Shown one piece after another: positions 53,172-62,337 of a stretch of 64,000 nucleotides of DNA. The stretch is taken from positions 1 through 64,000 of the forward strand of contig USIO01000005.1 in the NCBI GenBank assembly GCA_900554815.1, in the 5' to 3' direction. The notes beneath the pieces are model-generated. The model saw only the letters and a list, made by a program, of their open reading frames with translations, did no database searches and was not told the origin of the DNA. The DNA is from an uncultured Clostridium sp. (GTDB lineage Bacteria > Bacillota > Clostridia > TANB77 > CAG-508). Made by a program: the position numbers and the translations under genes. How positions within the stretch are numbered: position 1 is the stretch's first letter; each line of letters begins with the position of its first letter.

Positions 53172-54065
53172 ATGGAGAAAGCAGTAAGCGTTGACGAAAA
53201 AATAAGAAGAGCAGAAGAAATTTATAATAGAAGACAACAAGAAAACACAAATCGCATACAGGCACGAGTTAATGTAAATGATGAAACAAGAGATTATAAA
53301 TTACTTAAAAAAATGATACTACAAATTCTTATATGCTTATTAATTTATTTTATTTTTTATTTAATTAAAAATAGTAATTACATATTTTCGGAAAGCTTTT
53401 TAAATAAAGCAAAAGAAATTTTATCATATGATATTAATTTTCAGTCACAATATGAGTACGTAATGGATTTAATAAACAGCGAAAATAATACTCAAACAAA
53501 TGAAACACAAAAAATAGAAGAACAAAATAAAATGGAAGAGGAAAATACTAATTCTATAATAACACAAGAACAAACAAATCAAACCACAACACAAACACTA
53601 TCTGCAACATCCCAAACTTTACCAGAAGAAAGTAGTTCTCTAAGTCAAACACAAGAAGATGCAGAATTTATAAAACAAAATTATTCACTTGTAAAGCCTC
53701 TTAGTGGAACAATTACATCTAGGTTTGGACTAAGAAATCCTACAACAGAAACTGTTCCCAAATACCATACAGGGATAGATATTGCAGCAAATACAGGCAC
53801 TATATTTGTAGCTGCAATGGAGGGGGAAGTTATTTTGGTTTCAGACCAAGGAGACTATGGAAACCACATAAAAATACAAAAAGATGATGTAATAACTTTA
53901 TATGCACACTGCAGTAAAATTTATGTTACAGAAGGACAAGAAATTACTAAAGGACAAGAACTAGGAGAGGTGGGAGCTACTGGAAATGTTACAGGTTCTC
54001 ATTTACATTTTGAAGTTAGAAGAAACGAAAGACTAGTCAATCCAGATGATTTACTAGAATTTTAA
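53172..54065 (+). CDS. SpoIIQ-like membrane-anchored M23 peptidase domain protein
   Basis: 297 aa. A charged N-terminus, one membrane segment (about 44-63), a Thr/Gln/Glu-rich linker, and a C-terminal LytM/M23 domain: SRFGLRNP, YHTGIDIA (zinc His and Asp), LYAHCSKI and GSHLHFEVR (zinc HxH). All zinc ligands are present, as in clostridial SpoIIQ and unlike the B. subtilis protein. SpoIVFB follows directly, so a sporulation role in the forespore-mother cell channel fits. ATG 53172 has GGAGGGG upstream. Confidence 0.78.
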   Translation: MEKAVSVDEKIRRAEEIYNRRQQENTNRIQARVNVNDETRDYKLLKKMILQILICLLIYFIFYLIKNSNYIFSESFLNKAKEILSYDINFQSQYEYVMDLINSENNTQTNETQKIEEQNKMEEENTNSIITQEQTNQTTTQTLSATSQTLPEESSSLSQTQEDAEFIKQNYSLVKPLSGTITSRFGLRNPTTETVPKYHTGIDIAANTGTIFVAAMEGEVILVSDQGDYGNHIKIQKDDVITLYAHCSKIYVTEGQEITKGQELGEVGATGNVTGSHLHFEVRRNERLVNPDDLLEF

Positions 54066-54108
54066 CTTTTCTTAATAGATTAAATCGTATAACTTTTGGG
54101 GTGGAAAA

Positions 54109-54742
54109 ATGAAAATAAAAATAGACCTAAAAATTTTTATAATTATGGCAATTTTTTTAGTTACAAATCAAATTAGAATATATTGGCTATTTATGATTTT
54201 TATTTTAATTCATGAATTAGCACATCTATTAGCTGGATTGTTACTAGGGCTAAAAGCAGAAAAAATGGAAATAATGCCATTACGGAGTATCTATTACCTT
54301 TAAAGCAAATAATAACAAGTGGTTATGTAATTTACTAATTGCATTGGCAGGACCACTTGCAAATGTAGCACTAGCTATATTTTTCACTATTTATAAAAAA
54401 ATGCCAATCCAAAATCTGGCAATGTATTCAAATTTAGTAATAGCTATTTTTAATTTAATACCAATTTATCCACTAGATGGAGGAAGAATTATTAAATCAA
54501 TATTAGAAATAAAATATAAAAATGGAAAAAGTATGAACATAGTAAATAAATTATCTAACACAACAGTTATATTATTGACAATTTTATCAAGTATCGGTAT
54601 AATTTATTTCAAGAATATAGCTATTTTTATTGCAATTGCTTTCCTATGGTTTATTGTTATTATTGAAAATAGAAAATATAGAATAAAATCCAGAGTAAAA
54701 AAAATAATAGAAAAAGATAAAGAACAAAGACTAAAAGTATAA
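54109..54742 (+). CDS. spoIVFB: M50 site-2 protease, SpoIVFB-like (1 CGGN site)
   Basis: 210 aa intramembrane metalloprotease; SpoIVFB activates pro-sigma-K. LIHELAHLLAG is the HExxH-type zinc site and IPIYPLDGGRI the NPDG-type third ligand. Plain triplets separate the two halves of the active site. CGG at 54283 with the C skipped gives Gly59 in MPLGVSITF, followed by LLIALAGPLANV, the normal order. With the skip it is 211 codons. It lies 43 nt after the SpoIIQ-like gene. There is no CBS domain, as in SpoIVFB. Confidence 0.85.
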
Positions 54743-54769
54743 TATAAATAAACGAAAGATGGTGCCAAA

Positions 54770-56572
54770 ATGTATAAAAAAATAATTAATTCACATGGTA
54801 TAACTTTAATAATGCTAGTAATAATGTTGGTAATAATGTCTATATTAGCAACTACAATAGGATATAATATATTAAATAGAAATACAACAGATAAGCTAGA
54901 CGATTTATACAGCGACCTTACATTATTAGAAGAAAAAGCAAAAACTTACTACATTCAAAACGAATATATACCATTTGAAAATAAATGCGAAAATTTAAGC
55001 GAAATCTTAGAAACAATTACAACTATTCGTAACCCAAACGATAATGACGAATATTATTATATATCAAAAAATAAAATAACTCCAAGTTGGCTGGGAAATG
55101 TTAGCATAAAAACTGATGGAACATTTATTATAAACGAAAGAACATTAACGGTTTATTATTTAGAAGGTATAGAAGTAGAAGGAAAACTATATTATACATT
55201 ACCAAAAGAATATAGCGAAATATCTATTGCAGAAAATATAACTAGCATTCCAGATGGGAGCTGGAATGAGGCAAAAAAAGTTAATTCTCCACAATTGCTA
55301 GAAGGAATGACACCGGTTTATTGGGATGAAGAAGGAAATGAATACGAAATAAGCATTAATAGCAATCAAACTGAATGGGAAAAATGGTATAATTATTATG
55401 CAAATAAATGGGCAAATGCAAAAACTAAAGATGGAAGTTACTGGGTATGGATACCAAGATATGAATATAAAATTGCAAATCCAGGAACATCAGAGACCTC
55501 AGAAATATATATTAAATTTATTAGTACTTCTCAAACAACACCAGATTCAGATTATGACTATATTCACCCTGCATTTACAAATGGAAAAGAAAATGATTTT
55601 GAAAATGGTGAATGGGATGAAGAAATACCAGGCTTTTGGGTATCCAAATATTTAGCAGGATTTCAGGCAAGCTCAACAGATAATAATGGGGTACTAATAA
55701 ATGAACAAGATACTATAACATATTCAAACTATAATTACACATCATTTTCACAAAATTTTACCACAAATGCATTAGGGCAAAACCTTACACAAGCAAACTA
55801 TTCAACACAAAAAATATCTTATCCTGTATTTAAACCATTAACCTATACTTATAACATAATAGGAATAGGAGACTGCTACACTATAGCTAAAGAAGTAGCA
55901 AATGCAAGCGAATTTTATGGGTTAAATTCTATAACAACAGATAGCCACCTTAGCAAAAATAGTGAATATGGAGCAGTAGTATATTTAGCACACAGCGTAT
56001 TTGGAGTAAACAATAACACAATTGCAGAAAATAATAAAAATATAAATAATACTATAAATAATATATATGGTGTTACTGGCTACTCTGGAACAACTCCATT
56101 AGGAGTTTCTGCAAGTAGTACAAATAACATGTTTGGAGTATTTGATTTAAATGGCTGTGCAAATGAGAGCACATCGGCTTATATAAATAATAATTCGAAT
56201 TCATTAGAACATGGTAAATCATTTACAGAATTTAATAAAGATTTGGAAACACATAAAAAAGAAAGTACAAAATATGCAACTGTATATAGTGTAGGCAATA
56301 CAGACACTTCAGAAGAAAATTATAAATTATATAAAAATATTCTTACAAAGCAAAAATATGGAGATGCAATTTTTGAAACATCTAATTTTGTGTCAAACGA
56401 AATAGTTCCATGGCAAAGAGGAACAGCATTCAAATACCCATATCCTAATGCTACAGCTCCGTTTTTTTGTAGGGTAGGAAACCTATCTGGCAATTCCACA
56501 TTTGCAATATGTAGTTACACAGGAGAACCATATAATTTTAATAGTTTTAGGGTAATTTTAATTGGAAAGTAA
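54770..56572 (+). CDS. pseudopilin-like surface protein with formylglycine-enzyme-like fold
   Basis: 600 aa. The N-terminus has a type IV prepilin-like signal (HGITLIMLVIMLVIMSILA) and then about 120 residues of pilin-like sequence. The larger C-terminal part has YWVWIPRYEYKI, GFWVSKYLAGFQAS and an end NSFRVILIG that resembles sulfatase-modifying factor/C-type-lectin-like surface proteins common in gut Firmicutes. It is probably secreted and displayed on the surface, with a binding rather than catalytic role. No in-frame CGG. Confidence 0.65.
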   Translation: MYKKIINSHGITLIMLVIMLVIMSILATTIGYNILNRNTTDKLDDLYSDLTLLEEKAKTYYIQNEYIPFENKCENLSEILETITTIRNPNDNDEYYYISKNKITPSWLGNVSIKTDGTFIINERTLTVYYLEGIEVEGKLYYTLPKEYSEISIAENITSIPDGSWNEAKKVNSPQLLEGMTPVYWDEEGNEYEISINSNQTEWEKWYNYYANKWANAKTKDGSYWVWIPRYEYKIANPGTSETSEIYIKFISTSQTTPDSDYDYIHPAFTNGKENDFENGEWDEEIPGFWVSKYLAGFQASSTDNNGVLINEQDTITYSNYNYTSFSQNFTTNALGQNLTQANYSTQKISYPVFKPLTYTYNIIGIGDCYTIAKEVANASEFYGLNSITTDSHLSKNSEYGAVVYLAHSVFGVNNNTIAENNKNINNTINNIYGVTGYSGTTPLGVSASSTNNMFGVFDLNGCANESTSAYINNNSNSLEHGKSFTEFNKDLETHKKESTKYATVYSVGNTDTSEENYKLYKNILTKQKYGDAIFETSNFVSNEIVPWQRGTAFKYPYPNATAPFFCRVGNLSGNSTFAICSYTGEPYNFNSFRVILIGK

Positions 56573-56580
56573 AAAAAAAC

Positions 56581-56642
56581 TTGATAATTCTAAAAAAGTA
56601 TGTTAAAATAGCAATGTTAAAAAATAGCATTGCTATTTTTTA
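56581..56642 (+). promoter_or_regulatory. promoter and hairpin upstream of rpsF
   Basis: TTGATA (56581-56586), a 17-nt spacer and TAAAAT (56604-56609). Overlapping the -10, AAAATAGCAATG pairs with CATTGCTATTTTTT (56605-56642), which would end the previous transcript. A second hairpin, ACTCATGT / ACATGGGT near 56655, lies in the rpsF leader and might be a ribosomal-protein-binding leader, though the CCG of the known S6:S18 motif is not visible. Confidence 0.5.
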
Positions 56643-56700
56643 AACTAAACCTTACTCATGTGTTTTACATGGGTTATATATCCAAAAGGAGGTGGAATTA

Positions 56701-56985
56701 ATGAACAAATATGAAAGTGTTGTTATTATTAATTCTAGTTTAGAGGAAGCAAAAATAAAAGCAGTTATTGAAAAAATCTCTAACTTAATTAATAGTAATG
56801 GAAAAGTAGAATCTGTGGAAGAAATTGGTTCAAAAAAATTAGCTTATGAAATAAAAAAACAAAAAGAAGGATACTATGTTGTATTTAATTTTGAATCAGA
56901 GCCATCAGCTATTGCAGAAATAGAAAGAGTTTACAGAATTACAGATGAAGTTATTAAATTTATTGTAGTAAAAAAAGAGGCATAA
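56701..56985 (+). CDS. rpsF: 30S ribosomal protein S6
   Basis: 94 aa. MNKYESVVIINSSLEE is the standard start; KKLAYEIKKQKEGYYVVFNF and RVYRITDEVIKFIVVK follow. AAAGGAGGTGG precedes the ATG at 56701. First gene of the rpsF-ssb-rpsR operon. No in-frame CGG. Confidence 0.95.
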   Translation: MNKYESVVIINSSLEEAKIKAVIEKISNLINSNGKVESVEEIGSKKLAYEIKKQKEGYYVVFNFESEPSAIAEIERVYRITDEVIKFIVVKKEA

Positions 56986-57032
56986 TAACTAAAATTGGGG
57001 GCATTTAAACATAGAAAGGAAAAGGTGTTTAC

Positions 57033-57449
57033 ATGAACAAAGTAATTTTAATGGGAAGACTAACAAGAGATCCAGAAGTAAGATATACTCAAACAAATAA
57101 TACATTAGTAGCTTCATTTACAATAGCTGTAAATAGAAGATTTGTGCGCCAAGGAGAAGAAAGACAAGCAGACTTTATTCCTATTGTTGCTTGGAGCAAA
57201 CTCGGAGAATTTTGCAGTAAATATTTTAAAAAAGGCCAACAAGTAGGTATTATTGGAAGAATGCAAACGAGAAATTGGGAAGACGAAAACAAGGTTAAAC
57301 ATTATATTACAGAAGTTGTTGCAGAAGAAGCATATTTTGCAGATAGCAAAAAAGATGGAGAAACAGCAAATTTTGAAAACACATTTGGTAATGATGTTGC
57401 ATCAAATTCAGAATTTTCTGCAATATCAACAGATGATTTACCATTTTAA
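57033..57449 (+). CDS. ssb: single-stranded DNA-binding protein
   Basis: 138 aa OB-fold protein. MNKVILMGRLTRDPEVRYT at the start, FTIAVNRRF, DFIPIVAWSKLGEF and QVGIIGRMQTRNWED. The acidic C-terminal tip DDLPF recruits repair and replication proteins. It sits between rpsF and rpsR as usual in Firmicutes. Eight or so glycines, none with a preceding extra C. Confidence 0.95.
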   Translation: MNKVILMGRLTRDPEVRYTQTNNTLVASFTIAVNRRFVRQGEERQADFIPIVAWSKLGEFCSKYFKKGQQVGIIGRMQTRNWEDENKVKHYITEVVAEEAYFADSKKDGETANFENTFGNDVASNSEFSAISTDDLPF

Positions 57450-57486
57450 GAAATATAACAATAAGAGTTAGGGGGGAGAAAAAACA

Positions 57487-57771
57487 ATGGCAGATAAAAA
57501 GAACAATAACAGAAAAAACAGAAATAATAATGGTGATGATGATTTCAATCCAAGATTTAAAAAAATAAGAAAAAAGGTATGTCCTTTATGTGCAGATAAA
57601 AATATAATATTAGATTATAAAAACGCAGAGCAAATTAGAAAATTTGTTAGTGATAAAGGTAAAATTTTACCAAGAAGAGCAACAGGAGCATGCGCAAAAC
57701 ATCAAAGAGATATTACAATTGCAGTAAAAAGAGCAAGACATATTGCAGTATTACCATTTACACAAAATTAA
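57487..57771 (+). CDS. rpsR: 30S ribosomal protein S18
   Basis: 94 aa. A Lys/Asn-rich N-terminal extension, then [32 protein letters not shown] (S18 core, written here in parts: LDYKNAEQ and [17 protein letters not shown]). CPLC suggests the zinc-binding form. A terminator follows. No in-frame CGG. Confidence 0.95.
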   Translation: MADKKNNNRKNRNNNGDDDFNPRFKKIRKKVCPLCADKNIILDYKNAEQIRKFVSDKGKILPRRATGACAKHQRDITIAVKRARHIAVLPFTQN

Positions 57772-57794
57772 TAAAACTATATTAATAGAGTTTT

Positions 57795-57842
57795 AAAATA
57801 GATAATGTAGCTAAATAAATATAACTGCATTATCTATTTTTT
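57795..57842 (+). terminator. rho-independent terminator of the rpsF operon
   Basis: AAAATAGATAATG pairs with CATTATCTATTTT, followed by TT. Confidence 0.75.
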
Positions 57843-57930
57843 AAATTGTATTTTAAAGTTATAACTTTTACCATTTTTGTTATGTTTAAACAAAATGTAA
57901 TTTGTGAATAATATATATTGGGTGTTATAT

Positions 57931-58839
57931 ATGAAATTAGGAATTGCCTTATCTGGTGGTGGAATACGCGGAATTGCACATGCGGGAGTATTAAAAGCTT
58001 TAGAAGAAAGCGGACTTGCTATAGATATAATTGGAGGAACAAGCTCCGGCAGTTTAATAGCTGCCCTTTATGCAATGGGATATACCCCATATTATATATA
58101 TGTTTTATTTAAACGCTATGCAGAAGAAATTATAGCAATAGAGACAAAACCAATTATTTCTGGAATCAAAGGATTTTTATTTAACAAAAAGATTGAAATG
58201 ACAGGGCTAAAAAGTGGGAAATCTTTAGAAAAAGCATATAACGAATTAGCTTTAAAAAAAGGTATAAGAACAATAAAAGATATACAAATGCCATTAGTTA
58301 TACCCGCAGTCGATATGTACACATCAAAAGAATATATATTTACATCTAAAGTACCACAAAATATAGAGGAAGTAACTATTTATAATAAAAACTATTCTAA
58401 TACAAAGTTACTACAAACAAGCGAAGAAAGCAAATATATTACAGACATATCTGTAGGTAAAAGCGTTAGAGCAAGTAGTAGTTTCCCTGTTATATTTTCC
58501 CCATGCCAATACAATAACCATCTATTTTTAGATGGAGGAATTTTAAACAATACGCCTGTTAATGAAATAAAAAAACAAGGTGCAAATATAGTAATTGCAG
58601 TTAATTTTGACAGCCAGCCAGTAAAAAAAGATAGCAATATTATGGAACTAATGATGAAAACTTTAGATATTATGGGAGACAAAATTTCGGATGAAAATAT
58701 AGCAAATTGTGATTATATTTTAACAATTCCTTCAGATGGAACAGGACTACTAGACACTTCTAAATTAGACTTTTGCTATAAGTCAGGATATAAAACAGCA
58801 ATGAATAAAATAGATGAAATAAAACAATTACTTAAATAG
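57931..58839 (+). CDS. patatin-like phospholipase (RssA type)
   Basis: 302 aa serine lipid hydrolase. LSGGGIRGIAHAGVL is the oxyanion loop, GGTSSGSLIAALYA carries the catalytic Ser (GTSSG), and LDGGILNNTPV the catalytic Asp (DGG). Arg in the oxyanion loop is encoded CGC, showing that other CGN arginine codons are in use. The start ATG 57931 follows GGGTG. Intact. Confidence 0.87.
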   Translation: MKLGIALSGGGIRGIAHAGVLKALEESGLAIDIIGGTSSGSLIAALYAMGYTPYYIYVLFKRYAEEIIAIETKPIISGIKGFLFNKKIEMTGLKSGKSLEKAYNELALKKGIRTIKDIQMPLVIPAVDMYTSKEYIFTSKVPQNIEEVTIYNKNYSNTKLLQTSEESKYITDISVGKSVRASSSFPVIFSPCQYNNHLFLDGGILNNTPVNEIKKQGANIVIAVNFDSQPVKKDSNIMELMMKTLDIMGDKISDENIANCDYILTIPSDGTGLLDTSKLDFCYKSGYKTAMNKIDEIKQLLK

Positions 58840-59013
58840 AAGTTTGTAGTTTTCCTTCAACTCATGAATAAGGTAGTGCCAGGCGAGAGGAAGTATTAAA
58901 AAAATTGCAATGTTAACCCCTCCAGAAACTACTTTTGGAGCAAGTAATAAGTCTCGAGGAAAAGCTAATAACTTTCCTGCCATTGTCTTGGTCTCGAGGC
59001 CGGGGCTTAACAT
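58828..59013 (-). CDS. possible small membrane protein of atypical composition
   Basis: 61 codons from ATG 59013, overlapping the 3' end of the patatin gene by 12 nt on the opposite strand. The middle (NIAIFLILPLAWHYL) is hydrophobic enough for one membrane segment. Codon use (CTC, GAG, GGC, CGA) is unlike the surroundings, as in the other two atypical minus-strand ORFs. No good ribosome site is seen, so it could equally be a non-coding RNA. The rest of the 58840-59187 gap shows nothing else. Confidence 0.35.
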   Translation of the reverse strand: MLSPGLETKTMAGKLLAFPRDLLLAPKVVSGGVNIAIFLILPLAWHYLIHELKENYKLLFK

Positions 59014-59187
59014 TTTATTTTTTTAATATTTCCTCTCTCAAATCAAGTACTACTATGTTAAAGTAAAAAGGCAGTTGCTGGAAATGCAAACTTCTATTTT
59101 TATTAAAAAATGAATATTATGTAGAAAAAAAATAATCAATATGTTATAATTCAGATTAATAAAAACGAAAGGAAAAGGTATAAATGT

Positions 59188-61090
59188 ATGAATAAATTAA
59201 AGAAAATATTTATTATATTAATATTGGCATTCTCTATTTTTAATATTAAAAATTATGTTCAAGCTGCTTCTGACTTTGACTTAGAACAAATAGACTTTGA
59301 GGCAGTTTTGGATGAAAATGGAAACATGGAAGTTACAGAAACTTGGGAAATCGATATAAATGGTAGAACAAACACTTTATTTAAAACATTTTCTATAGAT
59401 CCAAAAAAATATGACTCAATTACAAATGTAACAGTAAAAGATGTTACTGCAAATAAACAGTTTAAAAACATAAACAAATTAATGAATCATGTAACAACAG
59501 ATTGCTATTATGGTATGAAAAACCAAAATGGTGAATTTGAAATAGCATGGGGAATTAATCTTTCTTCTGGGAAAAGAACTTATGAGGTTAAATATACAGT
59601 AAATAATGTAATAACTGTATATAATGATTGCGCAGAACTCTATTGGCAATTTATTGGAAATAACTTTGAAGTCCCAGCAGAAAAGGTAACAGGAACTATA
59701 ATACTACCAAATAATGTTGAAGAAATAGACAATTTAAGAGTATGGGCTCATGGACCATTAAATGGAGAAATTCATGCTACTTCCAATAATACAGTTAAAT
59801 TCGAAATCGCCCCATTTATAGCAGATACATATGTTGAAATAAGACTTGCTATAACAGAGCCAAATATGTTTTACTTAAGCAATAAAACCTCTAATACAAA
59901 TAAGCTTCAATCTATTATTGAAGAAGAAACATTGTGGGCAGAAGAAAGTAACCAAATAAGAGAAACTTTAAAAAGAAACAAAACAATTTTTAGCTGGATA
60001 GCAATTATTGCAAGTATTGGAATAGGAGTATTTTTTATTGTAAAAATAGTAAAAAACATAAAAACAATAAAAGAAACGCCAAGACCAACACCAACAATAC
60101 AACTAGAATATTTTCGAGAAATACCTAGCGAAAATGCAAATCCAGTAAATGCAGCATTTTTATACTACTTTAACAAAACTTCATTAAATATGGTTATGCC
60201 AAGAATTTTTTCTGCAACCATGCTAAATTTAGCTTTAAAGAAAAAAATAGAATTTGAAGTAGATAAAAACAAAAAGAAAAATGAAGAAGTTACTATTAAA
60301 TTATTAGGAAAAGATATAACAGATTTAAGACAAAGTGAACAAACTATATATCAACTATTGGCTAAAATTGGAAATAGCTTTACAATGAAAGAATTTGAAA
60401 AATATGCAAAAAATCACCATAGCACATTTTCGAGTATTATAGAAATAATTGCAGAATTAGCTAAAACGGAAAACATAGATGATAATAACTATAAAGAAGA
60501 AATTAGAAAAACTCATGACAAATATAGCACATGGGGAGCTAGCACCTTTATTATTACAACAATTATATCGTTTATTTGGCTAGTCGCATTAGAAGGAAGC
60601 TTCCTACCACTTATTATTTTTGTAATACCAGCTATTATTTATGCTTTTACATGCTTTGACATAGCAGGAAGGTTCCCGCGGACTAACTCAAAAAGGAATT
60701 GACGAAAAAAGCAAATGGGAAGGGCTAAAAAAATACATGGAAGATTTTTCTATGTTAGATGAAAGAGAAGTTCCAGAATTAATATTATGGGAAAAATATT
60801 TAGTATATGCTACAACATTTGGGATTGCAGATAAAGTATTAGAACAATTAAAAGTAAAATACCCAGAATTTTCGGATGATAACTATCTAGCAGGAACAAC
60901 ATACTTCTACCTAATTGCGCATACAAACTTTAATGCATCTTTTATAAATTCTGTTAATAGTTCAATGCAAAGAGCTTATAATACAAGTGTTTCAACTTCT
61001 TCAATGTCTTCAGGAGGAGGCTTCGGAGGAGGATTTTCCGGTGGCGGTGGCCGGTGGCGGTCGGTGGTGGCCGGCGGTGGCGGAAGATAG
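59188..61090 (+). CDS. DUF2207 membrane protein with poly-Gly tail (4 CGGN sites)
   Basis: 632 aa. A signal peptide (ending VQAAS) and a large beta-rich extracellular DUF2207 domain (VTETWEIDINGRTNTLFKTF) are followed by a membrane segment near residue 275, a cytoplasmic part, two more membrane segments near 455-490 and a Gly-rich tail. CGG at 60679 needs a skip to give Gly498 (RFPGLTQKGIDEKSKWEG), which joins the second half. In the tail, CGGs at 61052, 61062 and 61072 each give Gly (622, 625, 628), yielding 14 glycines in a row. Read as triplets the same stop is reached but with RWRSVVA in the middle. Total 633 codons. Confidence 0.85.
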
Positions 61091-61275
61091 AAAAACAAGG
61101 AAAAATGAATAATAATGAGGAAAATTAAGGGAAATAAAGAAAAACATGCTAAAATTCTATTAATAAAAAGGCAAAAAATAGATAATCTTGTATATTTTGT
61201 TTGAATTTGTTTAAAATATAGTGTATAATTAAACTTGTCGTGTCTTAAAAACACTTAAAAGGAGAGTGAATTTAT

Positions 61276-62214
61276 ATTTTAAATAAAAAGATAAAATACT
61301 ATACAAAAGAAAGTTGCCGTTTTTTAGGATTATTAGTATTTGGTCTTATTGCTCTTATATTTATAGTTTTTATAAAATATAAACTCGTATATAAGGTTAC
61401 ACTAAATGGAGAAGAAATTGGAATGGTTAAATGCAATACAGAAATGCAAGATTTAATCGAAAACTATTTAAACCAAGACGACGAACAAATTGCATTTGTA
61501 ACATTAAAAGAACAACCAGAATATAAATTGGCATTTGTTGAAAATAATACAACAACAAATGAGGATGATGTTTTTTTAGCTGTTAAAGAATCTACTATAA
61601 TTACTTATAGAATGTATGCAATTACACTAGAAGGACAACAAAAAGCAATTGTCGCAACACTTGAAGAAGCACAAGCAGTTGTAGACGAAATTAAACAAGA
61701 ATTCCAACAAGACCTAGAATTAGACTTAAGAATTACAGAAATTTTTGACAACAACAGAATAACTCCACAAACAGTAGCTGTTGCAGTAGCAAAAGTAAAT
61801 GATGATGAAATAATTAAAACCAAATTAGAATCTACTGTAAATGGAATTACGCTATCAAAACCAATTACAGGAACAATAACATCCAGATTTGGTAGAAGGT
61901 CAAGTGGATACCACACAGGCTTAGATATAGCAAATACACTAGGAACACCGATTCAACCTGCTTCATCAGGAACGGTAACATATGCTGGATGGAAGGGCTC
62001 GTATGGAAATTTAGTTATTATTTCACATGGAAATGGAATAGAAACATACTATGCACATTGTAATGACATATATGTTTCTAATGGACAAAAAGTTTCTATT
62101 AAAGACATAATAGCTACAGTTGGTACAACAGGTAATTCAACAGGACCACATTTGCACTTAGAAGTTAGAGTTAATGGAAATTATGTTAATCCACAAAAAT
62201 ATTTATATAAATAA
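61276..62214 (+). CDS. membrane-anchored M23 peptidase
   Basis: 312 aa if started at ATT 61276, which lies 9 nt after AAAGGAGAG; no ATG, GTG or TTG occurs before the membrane segment (about 18-38). The first ATG, 61423, would remove that segment. The C-terminal LytM domain has SRFGRRSSGYHTGLDIA, GTVTYAGWKGSYGNLV, TYYAHCNDI and GPHLHLEVR with all zinc ligands. It probably cleaves peptidoglycan cross-bridges or peptides at the cell surface. A terminator follows directly. Confidence 0.8.
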   Translation: MLNKKIKYYTKESCRFLGLLVFGLIALIFIVFIKYKLVYKVTLNGEEIGMVKCNTEMQDLIENYLNQDDEQIAFVTLKEQPEYKLAFVENNTTTNEDDVFLAVKESTIITYRMYAITLEGQQKAIVATLEEAQAVVDEIKQEFQQDLELDLRITEIFDNNRITPQTVAVAVAKVNDDEIIKTKLESTVNGITLSKPITGTITSRFGRRSSGYHTGLDIANTLGTPIQPASSGTVTYAGWKGSYGNLVIISHGNGIETYYAHCNDIYVSNGQKVSIKDIIATVGTTGNSTGPHLHLEVRVNGNYVNPQKYLYK

Positions 62215-62243
62215 AAGGACAGATTTTAACCTGTCCTTTTTAA
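62213..62243 (+). terminator. rho-independent terminator
   Basis: AAAAGGACAG / CTGTCCTTTT stem plus T, overlapping the stop codon of the M23 gene. Confidence 0.8.
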
Positions 62244-62337
62244 TATGCAATAATAAAATATTATTTTATTATTTATTGCAAAAAATAATTTAATTGGATA
62301 TACTATTAATGATAAAATAATATAGAGGAGGACTTTT

